Part shown: piece after piece, positions 1-8,780 of the stretch | Position numbering within the stretch: the first letter of the stretch is position 1 | Layout: each line of letters opens with the position of its first letter | Assembly: GCA_016936595.1 (NCBI GenBank) | Contig: JAFGXO010000007.1 | Location: forward strand, 1 to 38,041 | Length of the DNA: 38,041 nt | Direction of reading: 5' to 3' | Source of the DNA: Bacteroidales bacterium | GTDB taxonomy: Bacteria > Bacteroidota > Bacteroidia > Bacteroidales > JAFGUD01 | The notes under the pieces: generated by a model | Databases searched by the model: none | What the model saw: the letters and a program-made list of their open reading frames with translations, nothing else | Told to the model about the DNA's origin: nothing | Program-made: the position numbers and the translations under genes

Positions 1-70
1 AGAGTAAAAAATGAAAACGGCACATTTATTTTTTACGTAAATTATTTATTTTAAGGGTTTTATAACTATA

Positions 71-2833
71 ATGCACAAGTTAATCAAATTAAATACTATT
101 GTTATTTTTTTAATATTATCGTTTGCGGCTTACTCTCAAACAGATCCTGATGCTCAAAACGATAGATTTAGAGCGATGTGGGTGTACAATATCTCCAATA
201 ATGTTGATTGGCCTAATGATGATACCATCAGAACGTATGTTGTTGGTGTATATTCAAACAGTGATGGAGTTTATAATGAATTAGTTACCCTATCAAAATC
301 CCAAAAAATAAAAGACAAACCTGTAAAAATTGTTAAATTTACACGTTTTAAAAAAATCACTAAAACACATATTTTATACGTTGGATATGATAATAATTCC
401 GATATTTACAGAGTAAATTCAATTTTAGACAATACCCCAACACTTTTAATCACCGATAGAATAGACGATGTTGATAATTTTATGGTAAATATTTTACCAT
501 TTGATCAAGGAGCAAAAAGAATAGAAATAGATAAAACAAACATAGAAGCACACTTACTTGGTGTTACCGACCAACTTTTGTACCACGGAGGTTCCGAACA
601 AGAATTAAAAGATCTGTACAGTCAACAAAAAAAAGAACTAGATGCTCAAATAACACTATTGCAACAAAAAAAAGCAGAAATTGAAACTCTGCAAAATGAT
701 TTTGAAGAACAAAAAGAATTATTGGGCGAACAACAAATATTACTTCAAACACAAAAGCAACAATTACAACAAATGACTGCAACCCTTGAGCAACAAAAAC
801 TTGCTCTTCAGAAGAATGAGAGCATGATTTTGGAACAAGAAATGTTAATTAAACAAAAACAAACTGAAGTACAGCAGCAAATTAAAGAAATGAACGATAA
901 GGAAGAGATTCTCAATCAAAAAAATGATGAAATATTAGCAAAACAATATGAATTACAAGAATTAGAAGATCAAATCGCTTCATCAAAATCTGCACTAAGT
1001 AATGCAAACCAAACAATTGAAAACCAAAAAGAAACATTAAAAATTGTTGCTATTTTTCTCTTTGTTATTTTTATTTTCTCAATATTTTTAGGGGCTGCAC
1101 TTAGAAAAAACAGCCGAATGAATAAAGAGCTCACCAAAAAAAACAAAGAAATTTCTGACAAGAATTTACGAATAGAACACCAAGCACTACTACTTGAAAA
1201 CACAAATAAAGAATTAGAAAAATTATCAATAGTTGCAGAAAATGCTCAAAATGGTGTTGTTATTATGGATAAACTCGGGAACATTGAATGGGTAAATGCC
1301 GGTTTTACTAAAATGTACGGATACACACTCCAACTATTTATAAATGAGAGAGATATAAACATTATTAAATCAAGTTCAAGCCCCGAAATCCAAAAGGTGT
1401 ATCAAAGGTGCTTAGAAGAAAAAACTCCGGTTACATACGAAATGAAATCTACAACAAGAAACGGAGAAAACATGTATGTAAAAACAACATTAACCCCTAT
1501 TTTAAACGAAAAAGATGAAATAGATAAACTCGTTGCCATTGATACAGATATTTCAGAAATTAAAAAAGCTAATGATGAAATAACAAAACAACATCAACAA
1601 ATAACAGCACAAGCCAACGAACTAAAAAACTCAAACAAAGAACTCGAAAAATTATCAATTGTAGTTAGCGAAACAAATAATGCCGTAATGATAACCGATG
1701 GGCACGGAAATATTGAATGGGTTAATCCGGCATTTACCAAAACTTTTGGTTATACTCTTGATGAATTTACTTCTAAAGTAAGTAAAAATATTATTGCTGA
1801 TACTTCAAAAAAGAATGTAAAAGAAAGTATTACAAAACTTTATGAAACAAAACAACCGGTTTCTTATCAACTATTAACACACAATAAAGAGGGTAATGAA
1901 ATTTGGATACAAGCAAACCTAACGCCCATTATTAACGAAAATAATGAAGTTGAAAAAATAATTGTCGTAGATTCAGATATTACTTTTATAAAAGAAGCCG
2001 AAAAAGAAATAATAGAAAAAAATTACGAATTAACAACACAAAAAGAACAAATTGAAGAACAGAATAACAAAATTGAAGCTAGTATTAAATATGCACAAAC
2101 AATACAACAATCAATACTTCCTCTAAAAACTGTTACCGAGCAATTTTTTAATTCCGAAATTATTTTTAAACCTAAAGACATTGTTTCCGGTGATTTTTAT
2201 TGGTTTTTTGGTTTAAAAGAATCACATTGTTGGTACGCTGCAAGTGTTGACTGTACCGGCCATGGTGTACCAGGAGCATTTATGTCTTTAATTTCCAGTA
2301 GAATACTAAATGAAATATTGATACAAAATCCAAATATTGAACCGAGCGATATTCTTGAACAAGCAGACACTAAAATAAGATCCGCTCTTATGCAAGATAA
2401 AACTAACAATAACGATGGCTTAGATATTGCATTAGCAAAGGTTATAAATACAGATAATCAATTAATTGTTCACTTTGCCGGAGCAAAACGAAACCTTTTT
2501 ATATACCAAAATAACGTGAACACTGTTAAAAGTTTACCCGGAACTCGAAGATCTATAGGAGGAATTAAACGCACAAGAACAAAAACAAATTTTGTTACCA
2601 GTAAAGCTGAAATAGAAAAAGGAGATATTTTATATTTAATGACTGATGGATATATTGACCAAAATGATAAATTCAGAAAAAGATATGGTTCTGTGAAAAC
2701 TGAAGAATCTATCTTAAAAATAGGAAACTTATCTCTTGTTGAACAAAAAAATATTCTTTTAAAAGAACTAAATAACCACATGCAAGGAACCGAACAAAGA
2801 GACGATATTACATTGTGGATTATTAAAACTTAA
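71..2833 (+). CDS. DUF4154 (YfiR-like)-PAS-PAS-SpoIIE/PP2C membrane sensor phosphatase
   Basis: A 920-residue one-component sensor phosphatase. Visible in order: signal peptide (1-22), a YfiR/DUF4154-like domain (about 30-170), a long Gln/Glu-rich coiled coil (about 175-322), one membrane helix (about 324-345), a short coiled coil, PAS 1 (about 385-499), PAS 2 (about 527-640) and a SpoIIE/PP2C phosphatase (about 690-920). The phosphatase keeps the metal-binding and core motifs SGDFYW (706), DCTGHGVPG (727), MTDG (857) and RDDIT (910), so it looks active. Topology implies a periplasmic YfiR domain and cytoplasmic PAS and phosphatase domains. Known: SpoIIE-type PP2C enzymes dephosphorylate Ser/Thr-phosphorylated regulators, often STAS anti-anti-sigma factors; YfiR is a periplasmic repressor in Pseudomonas. 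The substrate is not encoded nearby. It heads a packed gene run, 12 bp before a close paralogue. Sporulation is not implied. Confidence 0.85.
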   Translation: MHKLIKLNTIVIFLILSFAAYSQTDPDAQNDRFRAMWVYNISNNVDWPNDDTIRTYVVGVYSNSDGVYNELVTLSKSQKIKDKPVKIVKFTRFKKITKTHILYVGYDNNSDIYRVNSILDNTPTLLITDRIDDVDNFMVNILPFDQGAKRIEIDKTNIEAHLLGVTDQLLYHGGSEQELKDLYSQQKKELDAQITLLQQKKAEIETLQNDFEEQKELLGEQQILLQTQKQQLQQMTATLEQQKLALQKNESMILEQEMLIKQKQTEVQQQIKEMNDKEEILNQKNDEILAKQYELQELEDQIASSKSALSNANQTIENQKETLKIVAIFLFVIFIFSIFLGAALRKNSRMNKELTKKNKEISDKNLRIEHQALLLENTNKELEKLSIVAENAQNGVVIMDKLGNIEWVNAGFTKMYGYTLQLFINERDINIIKSSSSPEIQKVYQRCLEEKTPVTYEMKSTTRNGENMYVKTTLTPILNEKDEIDKLVAIDTDISEIKKANDEITKQHQQITAQANELKNSNKELEKLSIVVSETNNAVMITDGHGNIEWVNPAFTKTFGYTLDEFTSKVSKNIIADTSKKNVKESITKLYETKQPVSYQLLTHNKEGNEIWIQANLTPIINENNEVEKIIVVDSDITFIKEAEKEIIEKNYELTTQKEQIEEQNNKIEASIKYAQTIQQSILPLKTVTEQFFNSEIIFKPKDIVSGDFYWFFGLKESHCWYAASVDCTGHGVPGAFMSLISSRILNEILIQNPNIEPSDILEQADTKIRSALMQDKTNNNDGLDIALAKVINTDNQLIVHFAGAKRNLFIYQNNVNTVKSLPGTRRSIGGIKRTRTKTNFVTSKAEIEKGDILYLMTDGYIDQNDKFRKRYGSVKTEESILKIGNLSLVEQKNILLKELNNHMQGTEQRDDITLWIIKT

Positions 2834-2845
2834 TATTTGTTTACT

Positions 2846-5224
2846 ATGAAAAAACAAACTTTTATTTTATTTGCTATCATAATATTCATTAGCTTTAAAA
2901 GTTTTTCGCAAATTAAACCCGCACAACTTAAAGCAAACTGGATTTTTATTATTGGCGAAAATGTTACTTTCCCTGATAATAATCAGATAGATACAATAAG
3001 GATTGCAGTTTACGGCAGAAATACTGAAGTTTATCCTTTTGTTAAACAACTTGCTGCCACTAAAAATATTCAAAACCATTTTGTTTATACTGAAGAAGTT
3101 CAAAGAATTAGCCAACTTACAAACTTTAATATTGTGTACGTTGACGAAACTAAAAACGATTACGTTGATGCTGTGTACGATAAAGTAAAAGGAACCGGCT
3201 CCTTAATTATTACATACCAAAGTGATGATCAAGAACATTTTATGATAAACCTCCTTTTACAAGGAGTAGCTGAACAATTTCAAATACAATCGTCTAATTT
3301 ATACGAGGCAAATATTACTGCTAACGACAAATTATTATCATTAGGAGGCACAAAAATAGATTTACAAGGACTTTTTGACAAAAAAGTTGAAGAACTTGAA
3401 CTAAAAGAACAAGAACTTCTTCAAAAAGAAATACAATTACAAAATAAAGAACAAGAACTGCAAGCTCTCCAAGAAGAAATTGAACTGCAACTTCAACAAA
3501 ATCAACAGCAAGAACAGCTTATACAACAACAAACCCAAGAGCTTGAAATTGAAAAAAATAACGCAACAAAACTTCTCGAACAAGTTGTAATTCAAGAACA
3601 AGTTTTAAAGAAAAACCAATTTATTCTTACTAATTTAAATACTGAAATTGCTGAAAAACAAAGACTTATACAACTCCAAAACGATTCTTTAGCTCTTAAA
3701 AAATCTGAAATAGAAATAAAACAAATTGAACTTGAAACTCAACAAATCGAAATTGATTCGCAACAAGCAAGAATAGATCAGCAAAAAGCCGTTCTGAATG
3801 TAAAAAATACTCAAATTAAAACTCAAAAAGGAATAATTGCTGTTACTGTTATTTTTGTTGTGATATTCCTATTCCTGTCTATCATTATTTGGAGATCATA
3901 CAAACAAAACCAAAAAATTAACAAAGAACTTAAAAATAAGAACTTTGAAATTGAAAAACAAAAAGATGAACTCCAGAACCAAGCTATTCAACTTGAAGAA
4001 TTTAACCACGAACTTGCTAAACTTTCTTTAGTTGCAAGCAAAACTGATAATTCTGTTGTTATTATGGACAATAACGGTGTTTTTGAATGGGTTAACTCTG
4101 GTTTTACAAGAATTTACGGATATACTCTACAACTTTTAAGAAATGAAAAAGGAGATAATTTAATAGACATAAGCAACGATAAACAACAAAAACAAAAACT
4201 TTTAAGCGACTGCCAAAAAACTAAAAAAACTGTTATTTATCAAAGTCAAAATACTACCAGATCAGGCGAAAATATTTGGGTGCAAACTGCCTTAACTCCA
4301 GTAATTGACGAGAACGATGATGTTGTTAAACTTATTGCAATAGAAAGTGATATTACTAAACTTAAACAACAAGAAACTGAAATAACACAAAAAAATGAAG
4401 AATTGCACATGCAAAAAGCCGAACTTCAAGCTCAAAAAGACTTGCTTGAAGAAGTAAACGAACAAATCAGAGATAGTATTAACTACGCTTTAACCATTCA
4501 AAAAGCAATTCTTCCTTTAGATGCAGATATAAGTAAACATTTTGCAACTTTCCTTATATACTTGCCCAGAGATATTGTATCAGGCGATTTTTATTGGTAT
4601 TCAAACCCTAAAGAAAACAGATACTTTATGGCTGCTATCGACTGCACCGGTCATGGTGTTCCCGGAGCTTTCATGTCTTTGATTTCCAGTAGAATGCTTG
4701 ACGAAATTGTTAATGTTCAACATATTTGTGAACCTAAAGATATACTTTACAATTTAAACAAAATGATTGTTATTTCTTTGAGCCAAGAAAGTACTAACAA
4801 CAAAGACGGAATGGATATGTCGCTTGTAAGAATCGACAAACAAAAAAACACCTCAATAGTTACATTTGGTGGTGCAAAAAGACCTTTAATTTATTATAAA
4901 CGTAATAGCAATCAAATTGAACAAATAAAAGGTAGCAGACGTTCGGTTGGAGGAATACAAGCTATGGTAAGTGTATTTGATTACGAGCAAACCGAAATTG
5001 AATTTAATACAAACGACTTAATTTATCTTTCTACCGACGGAATGATTGACCAAAATAACCACGAGCGTAAAAGATACGGAACTCCTCAATTTATTAGAGT
5101 TTTAGAAAATGTTAAAGAACTTCCGCTACCTCAACAAAAAATTAAAATATTAGAAGATTTTAACTCTTATAAAAAAGATGAACACCAACGCGATGATATA
5201 ACTGTTTGGGGTATAAAATTATAA
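2846..5224 (+). CDS. DUF4154 (YfiR-like)-PAS-SpoIIE/PP2C membrane sensor phosphatase, paralogue of the upstream gene
   Basis: A 792-residue paralogue of the gene at 71 with the same plan but a single PAS domain. It has a signal peptide ending near SFSQ, a DUF4154-like domain (about 25-165), a Gln/Glu-rich coiled coil (about 170-325), a membrane helix (about 330-349), PAS (about 395-508) and SpoIIE/PP2C (about 565-792). Phosphatase motifs SGDFYW, DCTGHGVPG, STDG and RDDIT are all present. The start is placed at ATG 2846 rather than the in-frame TTG at 2837, because ATG gives a clean Lys-Lys signal peptide. The gene lies 12 bp after its paralogue and overlaps aroC by one base (TAATG), so translation is probably coupled. 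The loss or gain of one PAS suggests duplication followed by divergence of the sensory input. Substrate unknown. Confidence 0.85.
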   Translation: MKKQTFILFAIIIFISFKSFSQIKPAQLKANWIFIIGENVTFPDNNQIDTIRIAVYGRNTEVYPFVKQLAATKNIQNHFVYTEEVQRISQLTNFNIVYVDETKNDYVDAVYDKVKGTGSLIITYQSDDQEHFMINLLLQGVAEQFQIQSSNLYEANITANDKLLSLGGTKIDLQGLFDKKVEELELKEQELLQKEIQLQNKEQELQALQEEIELQLQQNQQQEQLIQQQTQELEIEKNNATKLLEQVVIQEQVLKKNQFILTNLNTEIAEKQRLIQLQNDSLALKKSEIEIKQIELETQQIEIDSQQARIDQQKAVLNVKNTQIKTQKGIIAVTVIFVVIFLFLSIIIWRSYKQNQKINKELKNKNFEIEKQKDELQNQAIQLEEFNHELAKLSLVASKTDNSVVIMDNNGVFEWVNSGFTRIYGYTLQLLRNEKGDNLIDISNDKQQKQKLLSDCQKTKKTVIYQSQNTTRSGENIWVQTALTPVIDENDDVVKLIAIESDITKLKQQETEITQKNEELHMQKAELQAQKDLLEEVNEQIRDSINYALTIQKAILPLDADISKHFATFLIYLPRDIVSGDFYWYSNPKENRYFMAAIDCTGHGVPGAFMSLISSRMLDEIVNVQHICEPKDILYNLNKMIVISLSQESTNNKDGMDMSLVRIDKQKNTSIVTFGGAKRPLIYYKRNSNQIEQIKGSRRSVGGIQAMVSVFDYEQTEIEFNTNDLIYLSTDGMIDQNNHERKRYGTPQFIRVLENVKELPLPQQKIKILEDFNSYKKDEHQRDDITVWGIKL

Positions 5225-6300
5225 TGAGCAACAATTTTGGAAAAATTTTTAAACTCACAACTTTTGGAGAATCCCACGGTATAGCTATTGGAGGGGTTAT
5301 AGACGGATTTCCTCCTAATATCGACATTGATATTGATTTTATTCACTCTGAATTAAATAAACGAAAACCCGGAAACTCCAAAATTACTTCTAACAGAAAG
5401 GAAACAGATAACATATTATTTCTATCCGGCATTTATAACAACAAATCTTTAGGTAGTCCTATTGCATTTATTACTTACAATGATGATGCGCAATCTGCTG
5501 ATTACGAACAACTTAAATATGTTTTTCGTCCCGGACATGCTGATTTTACTTACCAAAAAAAATATAATATTAGAGATTATCGAGGCGGTGGCAGAGCATC
5601 GGCAAGAGAAACATTTAGCCGAGTTGTGGCAGGTGCTTTTGCTAAAATATTACTAAAAAAATTGAATATTACCGTTAATGCTTATGTTAGTAAAATTGGC
5701 TCAATTATTCCAAACATTAATTATTCTGAACTTAATTTATCTAAAACTTATGATTTTGACAGTAGATTCCCTGATGAAAAAATTAACAACCTTTTTACTA
5801 ACGAAATTTTAAAACACAAACTTAACGGCGATTCGGTAGGAGGAAATATTACCTGTGTTATTAAAAATGCACCTATTGGGCTTGGTGAACCGGTTTTTAA
5901 TAAATTATCGGCTTCTTTAAGCAACGCTATTTTATCTATAAATGCTTGTAAAGGTTTTGAAATTGGACAAGGTTTTAACGCTTCAAATTTATTAGGCTCG
6001 CAAAATAATGATCAACTTTCTTTTGAAAACAATAAAATAAATTTCCTGTCAAATAATTCCGGTGGTGTTTTAGGCGGAATTTCCACCGGGCAACACATAT
6101 ACTTTAATGCAGCGTTTAAACCAACTCCAACAATAGCCAAATCACAAAAAACCGTTGATTTAAAAAATAATAATATAACTTTGCAAGCCAAAGGACGTCA
6201 CGACCCGTCGGTTGTTCCTCGTGCTGTAATTGTTGTTGAAGCAATGGCAGCTATAGTTTTAGCCGATTTTATCCTATTAAAAAACTCTTATAACTTTTAA
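5224..6300 (+). CDS. aroC: Chorismate synthase
   Basis: Converts 5-enolpyruvylshikimate 3-phosphate to chorismate, the last step of the shikimate pathway, using reduced FMN; cytoplasmic. The 358-residue protein is full length for the family and shows GESHG near the N terminus, RPGHADFTY, RGGGRASARET and the C-terminal GRHDPSVVPRAV block. The start at ATG 5224 overlaps the stop of the preceding phosphatase by one base; an in-frame TTG 18 bp upstream lies inside that gene and would add residues before the conserved MSNNFG start. No other aromatic amino acid gene is in the window. Its place between sensor phosphatases and cysQ is unusual. Confidence 0.96.
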   Translation: MSNNFGKIFKLTTFGESHGIAIGGVIDGFPPNIDIDIDFIHSELNKRKPGNSKITSNRKETDNILFLSGIYNNKSLGSPIAFITYNDDAQSADYEQLKYVFRPGHADFTYQKKYNIRDYRGGGRASARETFSRVVAGAFAKILLKKLNITVNAYVSKIGSIIPNINYSELNLSKTYDFDSRFPDEKINNLFTNEILKHKLNGDSVGGNITCVIKNAPIGLGEPVFNKLSASLSNAILSINACKGFEIGQGFNASNLLGSQNNDQLSFENNKINFLSNNSGGVLGGISTGQHIYFNAAFKPTPTIAKSQKTVDLKNNNITLQAKGRHDPSVVPRAVIVVEAMAAIVLADFILLKNSYNF

Positions 6301-6302
6301 AT

Positions 6303-7100
6303 ATGTCTAATTTATTTTTAACTGCTATTAATGCTTCAATTGAGGCCGGTAATGAAATTTGCAAAATATACAATAGTGATGATTTTAATGTAACAATTAA
6401 ATCAGATAATTCGCCTTTAACTATTGCTGACAAAAGGTCTAATGAGATTATAATGAACGCAATACAAAACACCAACATACCAATAATCAGCGAGGAAAAC
6501 AAACAACTCTCTTTCGATGAACGAAAAAATTGGGAAAAATTATGGTTAGTTGACCCGCTTGATGGAACCAAAGAATTTATTAAAAAAAATGGTGAATTTA
6601 CTGTTAATATTGCTCTTATTGAAAATAACTACCCTATTTTTGGAACAATATACGTGCCTGTTCAAAAAATACTCTACTTTGGTTCTGTTGAACATGGGAG
6701 TTTTATGATCAAAAATATTCAAACACCCTACTCTAACTTTGATAAACTAATTGCCGATGCAATAAAACTTCCGCAAAAAAAAGATGGTGATACGTATAAA
6801 GTGGTGGCAAGTAAATCACATTTTAACGAAGACACAAAAAAATTTATTGAAAATTTAGAAAAAAAACACTCCAAAATTGAACTTGTTAATGCCGGTAGTT
6901 CTCTGAAATTATGCCTTGTTGCCCAAGGCTTAGCCGATATTTACCCAAGATATGCACCAACTATGGAATGGGATATTGCCGCCGGACACGCTATTGTTAA
7001 GGCTGCCGGTGGTAAAGTTTTAAAAGCTGATGACAATACAGAAGTAAGCTACAACAAAGAAAATTTATTGAACCCTTATTTTGTAGTTATTAACAAATAA
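6303..7100 (+). CDS. cysQ: 3'(2'),5'-bisphosphate nucleotidase CysQ
   Basis: Hydrolyses 3'-phosphoadenosine 5'-phosphate (PAP), the by-product of sulfate assimilation and sulfotransfer, to AMP. The 265-residue protein has the Li-sensitive/Mg-dependent inositol monophosphatase-fold signatures: EE at 65, DPLDGTKEF at 84-92 and WDIAAGHA at about 223-230, which carry the metal-binding Glu/Asp residues. LDGTKEF is typical of CysQ rather than of inositol monophosphatase. ATG 6303 is 2 bp after the aroC stop and ArsC follows after 4 bp, so it is inside the operon. No PAPS reductase or sulfotransferase gene is in the window, so the source of PAP is not visible here. Confidence 0.92.
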   Translation: MSNLFLTAINASIEAGNEICKIYNSDDFNVTIKSDNSPLTIADKRSNEIIMNAIQNTNIPIISEENKQLSFDERKNWEKLWLVDPLDGTKEFIKKNGEFTVNIALIENNYPIFGTIYVPVQKILYFGSVEHGSFMIKNIQTPYSNFDKLIADAIKLPQKKDGDTYKVVASKSHFNEDTKKFIENLEKKHSKIELVNAGSSLKLCLVAQGLADIYPRYAPTMEWDIAAGHAIVKAAGGKVLKADDNTEVSYNKENLLNPYFVVINK

Positions 7101-7104
7101 TATT

Positions 7105-7530
7105 ATGAAAATACTAATTCTTTGCACCGGAAATAGTTGCCGTAGCCAAATGGCTGAAATGTTCTTAAAAAGTTTAGATAACCGACTAAATGTAGTTTCT
7201 GCCGGAACAAATCCAAGTCCAAATATTCATCTAAAAACCATTTTGGTAATGAAGGAAATTGGCTTTGACTTAAGTAACAGTCAAACTAAATCTGTTAATG
7301 TTTTTTTAAAAGAAAATTTCGACTACCTAATTACAGTTTGTGGAGGTGCTAAAGAAAATTGTCCCGTTTTTAACGGAAATGTTAAACAAACTTTGCATAT
7401 CGGTTTTGATGATCCCGCTGAAGTAAAAGGAACAGAAGATTATATTATCTCAGAATTTAAGAGAGTTAGAAATGAAATAAAAATAAAAATTACAGAATTT
7501 TATAAACAAGAAATAATGTTAAAACTCTAA
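7105..7530 (+). CDS. arsC: Arsenate reductase, thioredoxin-coupled, LMW-phosphatase fold
   Basis: Probably reduces arsenate to arsenite through a cysteine relay. The 141-residue protein starts with a P-loop CTGNSCR (Cys7 to Arg13), typical of low-molecular-weight tyrosine phosphatases. It also has Cys79 and Cys86 in VCGGAKENCP. The spacings Cys7-Cys79 (72) and Cys79-Cys86 (7) equal those of the catalytic triad Cys10/82/89 of plasmid pI258 ArsC, which separates it from plain phosphatases. The DDPAEVKGT segment also fits. It is the last gene of the run that begins at 71, 4 bp after cysQ. No ArsR, ArsB/Acr3 or other arsenic gene is visible, so arsenite export must be encoded elsewhere. Alternative: a protein phosphatase that keeps the Cys pair. 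Confidence 0.85.
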   Translation: MKILILCTGNSCRSQMAEMFLKSLDNRLNVVSAGTNPSPNIHLKTILVMKEIGFDLSNSQTKSVNVFLKENFDYLITVCGGAKENCPVFNGNVKQTLHIGFDDPAEVKGTEDYIISEFKRVRNEIKIKITEFYKQEIMLKL

Positions 7531-7588
7531 ATAATATAAACTAAAATCAATCAGAAAGTACAGTTTTTCTCAATTTTATAGAATAAAT

Positions 7589-7618
7589 ATTTTATTTATT
7601 AATTTATTTATTTATTTT
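7589..7618. repeat. TTTA simple-sequence tract
   Basis: A run of near-perfect TTTA/TTAA tetranucleotides lies in the 139-bp gap between arsC and the secreted protein. It is probably low-complexity promoter DNA; length variation would be possible. No defined element is recognised. Confidence 0.5.
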
Positions 7619-7669
7619 TAAACTTTATTAACATCTATAATTTAAGTGAAATCAAAAAAAATTACTAAT

Positions 7670-8584
7670 ATGAAAAAATTACTTATTTTTATTTTTATGT
7701 TAACTTTTTCTTTTAATATTGCCTTTTCGCAACATTTTGTTCCTTTAAAATTATCTGTTAGCCCCGATTTGTTTAGTATGGCAGGATACGGAGGTTTTTC
7801 GGTTGATAAAGGAAATGCCGCTGATTTTATGGCAGGTTTATCAAACACTGCTCAATCAGGATTTATCGTAAACGCACTTTACCGAAACAGAGGTAGTATT
7901 TCACAATCATACTCGCAATTTATGATAGACATTAACCCAATTATTGTAAACTGGGACCCCTTTACTTGGAATAAATTAATCACTCACCCGGTTGATAGTG
8001 TTTTTAATGTTACAAAAATGCCTTTTACCGAAGATGCTATGCTACACATAGGTTGGCAACAAAACATCTTAAAACGAATTCGCAGAACTAATATCGACGC
8101 AGAGTACACTTTAACAAAATTTTTCACCGAATTTTATTTTGCACCATACAGCATTAACAGATTAAGTGATTCTGTTGAAACTAACTTTCGATTTTCAAAC
8201 TTTAATATTTCAACTGGAGCACAATTCGCTTATGTTAAAAAAGATGTTCCGGTTTTAGGAAATTTTTTAATCGGATTATCTGCTCAATTTAATTTTATGC
8301 TTGTAAACGAACAAGATGCAAGCCAACATAATTTCACAACTCTTACAGGCTATAACGACAAATTATTTTGGGGTCCGGGTGGCAAATTAATTGTTCAAAC
8401 TAATTATTTGAATATTTATGTTGAAGGAAGACAATACTTTGGAATTAACAACGGCGAAAAATTCTCAAAAGACCCAATTATTTTAGTTGGTGCTTTCGGA
8501 AATATTCATTTTTTATCTCGTAAAGGAACTAACAATAATGGTAATAACGGCAACGGAGGAGATAACAACGATGACTGGAATTAA
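7670..8584 (+). CDS. Secreted protein of unknown function, probably envelope-associated
   Basis: I do not recognise this 304-residue protein. It has a clear signal peptide (MKKLLIFIF through NIAFSQ, about 20 residues). The mature part is rich in aromatic residues and alternating hydrophobic stretches, as expected for an outer-membrane or periplasmic beta protein. The C-terminal tail (last 17 residues) is almost only Asn, Gly and Asp, so there is no terminal aromatic beta-barrel signal. The start is placed at ATG 7670; an in-frame GTG at 7646 would add eight charged residues before the signal peptide. It stands alone, followed by a strong terminator at 8607. An alternative is a type IX-related PorP-like barrel, but similarity is too weak to claim. 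Confidence 0.7.
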   Translation: MKKLLIFIFMLTFSFNIAFSQHFVPLKLSVSPDLFSMAGYGGFSVDKGNAADFMAGLSNTAQSGFIVNALYRNRGSISQSYSQFMIDINPIIVNWDPFTWNKLITHPVDSVFNVTKMPFTEDAMLHIGWQQNILKRIRRTNIDAEYTLTKFFTEFYFAPYSINRLSDSVETNFRFSNFNISTGAQFAYVKKDVPVLGNFLIGLSAQFNFMLVNEQDASQHNFTTLTGYNDKLFWGPGGKLIVQTNYLNIYVEGRQYFGINNGEKFSKDPIILVGAFGNIHFLSRKGTNNNGNNGNGGDNNDDWN

Positions 8585-8606
8585 TTACCCAAACTTAATA
8601 TTTTAA

Positions 8607-8632
8607 AAACCTGATTTGTAAATCAGGTTTTT
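8607..8632 (+). terminator. Intrinsic terminator after the secreted protein gene
   Basis: A perfect 11-bp inverted repeat (AAACCTGATTT / AAATCAGGTTT) with a minimal loop is followed by a run of T. It lies 22 bp after the stop codon at 8584. Confidence 0.9.
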
Positions 8633-8674
8633 TTTCTTTTTAAAAATTCAACTAATTGATAATAAATAATATAA

Positions 8675-8770
8675 AAAAAATATTCGTGTAACTTAAAAAA
8701 TATTCGGGCTACAAAAGATTTTTTTATAATTTTGCAAACTGTTTTAAAAAACAAATAAAAAAAATATTCG
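8675..8770 (+). repeat. Three direct copies of AAAAAATATTCG upstream of the metal-binding lipoprotein
   Basis: Identical 12-mers occur at 8675-8686, 8695-8706 and 8759-8770. The first two are spaced 20 bp apart (about two helical turns). The second covers the expected -33 region of the promoter with -7 box at 8727, and the third lies in the 5' leader just before ATG 8781. This arrangement fits a regulator-binding site. The low-complexity A-runs reduce the significance, but the TATTCG core is not expected three times in about 100 bp by chance. Confidence 0.5.
8703..8734 (+). promoter_or_regulatory. Candidate Bacteroidota promoter for the metal-binding lipoprotein gene
   Basis: The -7 box TAATTTTG (8727-8734) matches TAnnTTTG fully. 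The -33 box is weak (TTCG at 8703-8706, 20 nt spacing) and falls inside repeat copy 2. A weak -33 box overlapped by a repeated element suggests an activator-dependent promoter (inference). Confidence 0.5.
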
Positions 8771-8780
8771 ATAAAATAAT

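Noticed and set aside
11-40. Ten-codon reading frame before the first phosphatase gene
   Set aside because: Too short, with no attenuator-like codon bias or hairpin; probably chance.
2197-2781. Minus-strand frames inside the first phosphatase gene
   Set aside because: They lie opposite well-conserved PP2C motifs; no start context or conserved features of their own.
71-5224. SpoIIE domains as evidence of sporulation
   Set aside because: SpoIIE/PP2C is a general phosphatase family; no sporulation genes are present and the organism looks Bacteroidota.
7531-7669. Possible mobile-element scar at the TTTA tract
   Set aside because: No target-site duplication or terminal inverted repeats; simple-sequence DNA is enough explanation.
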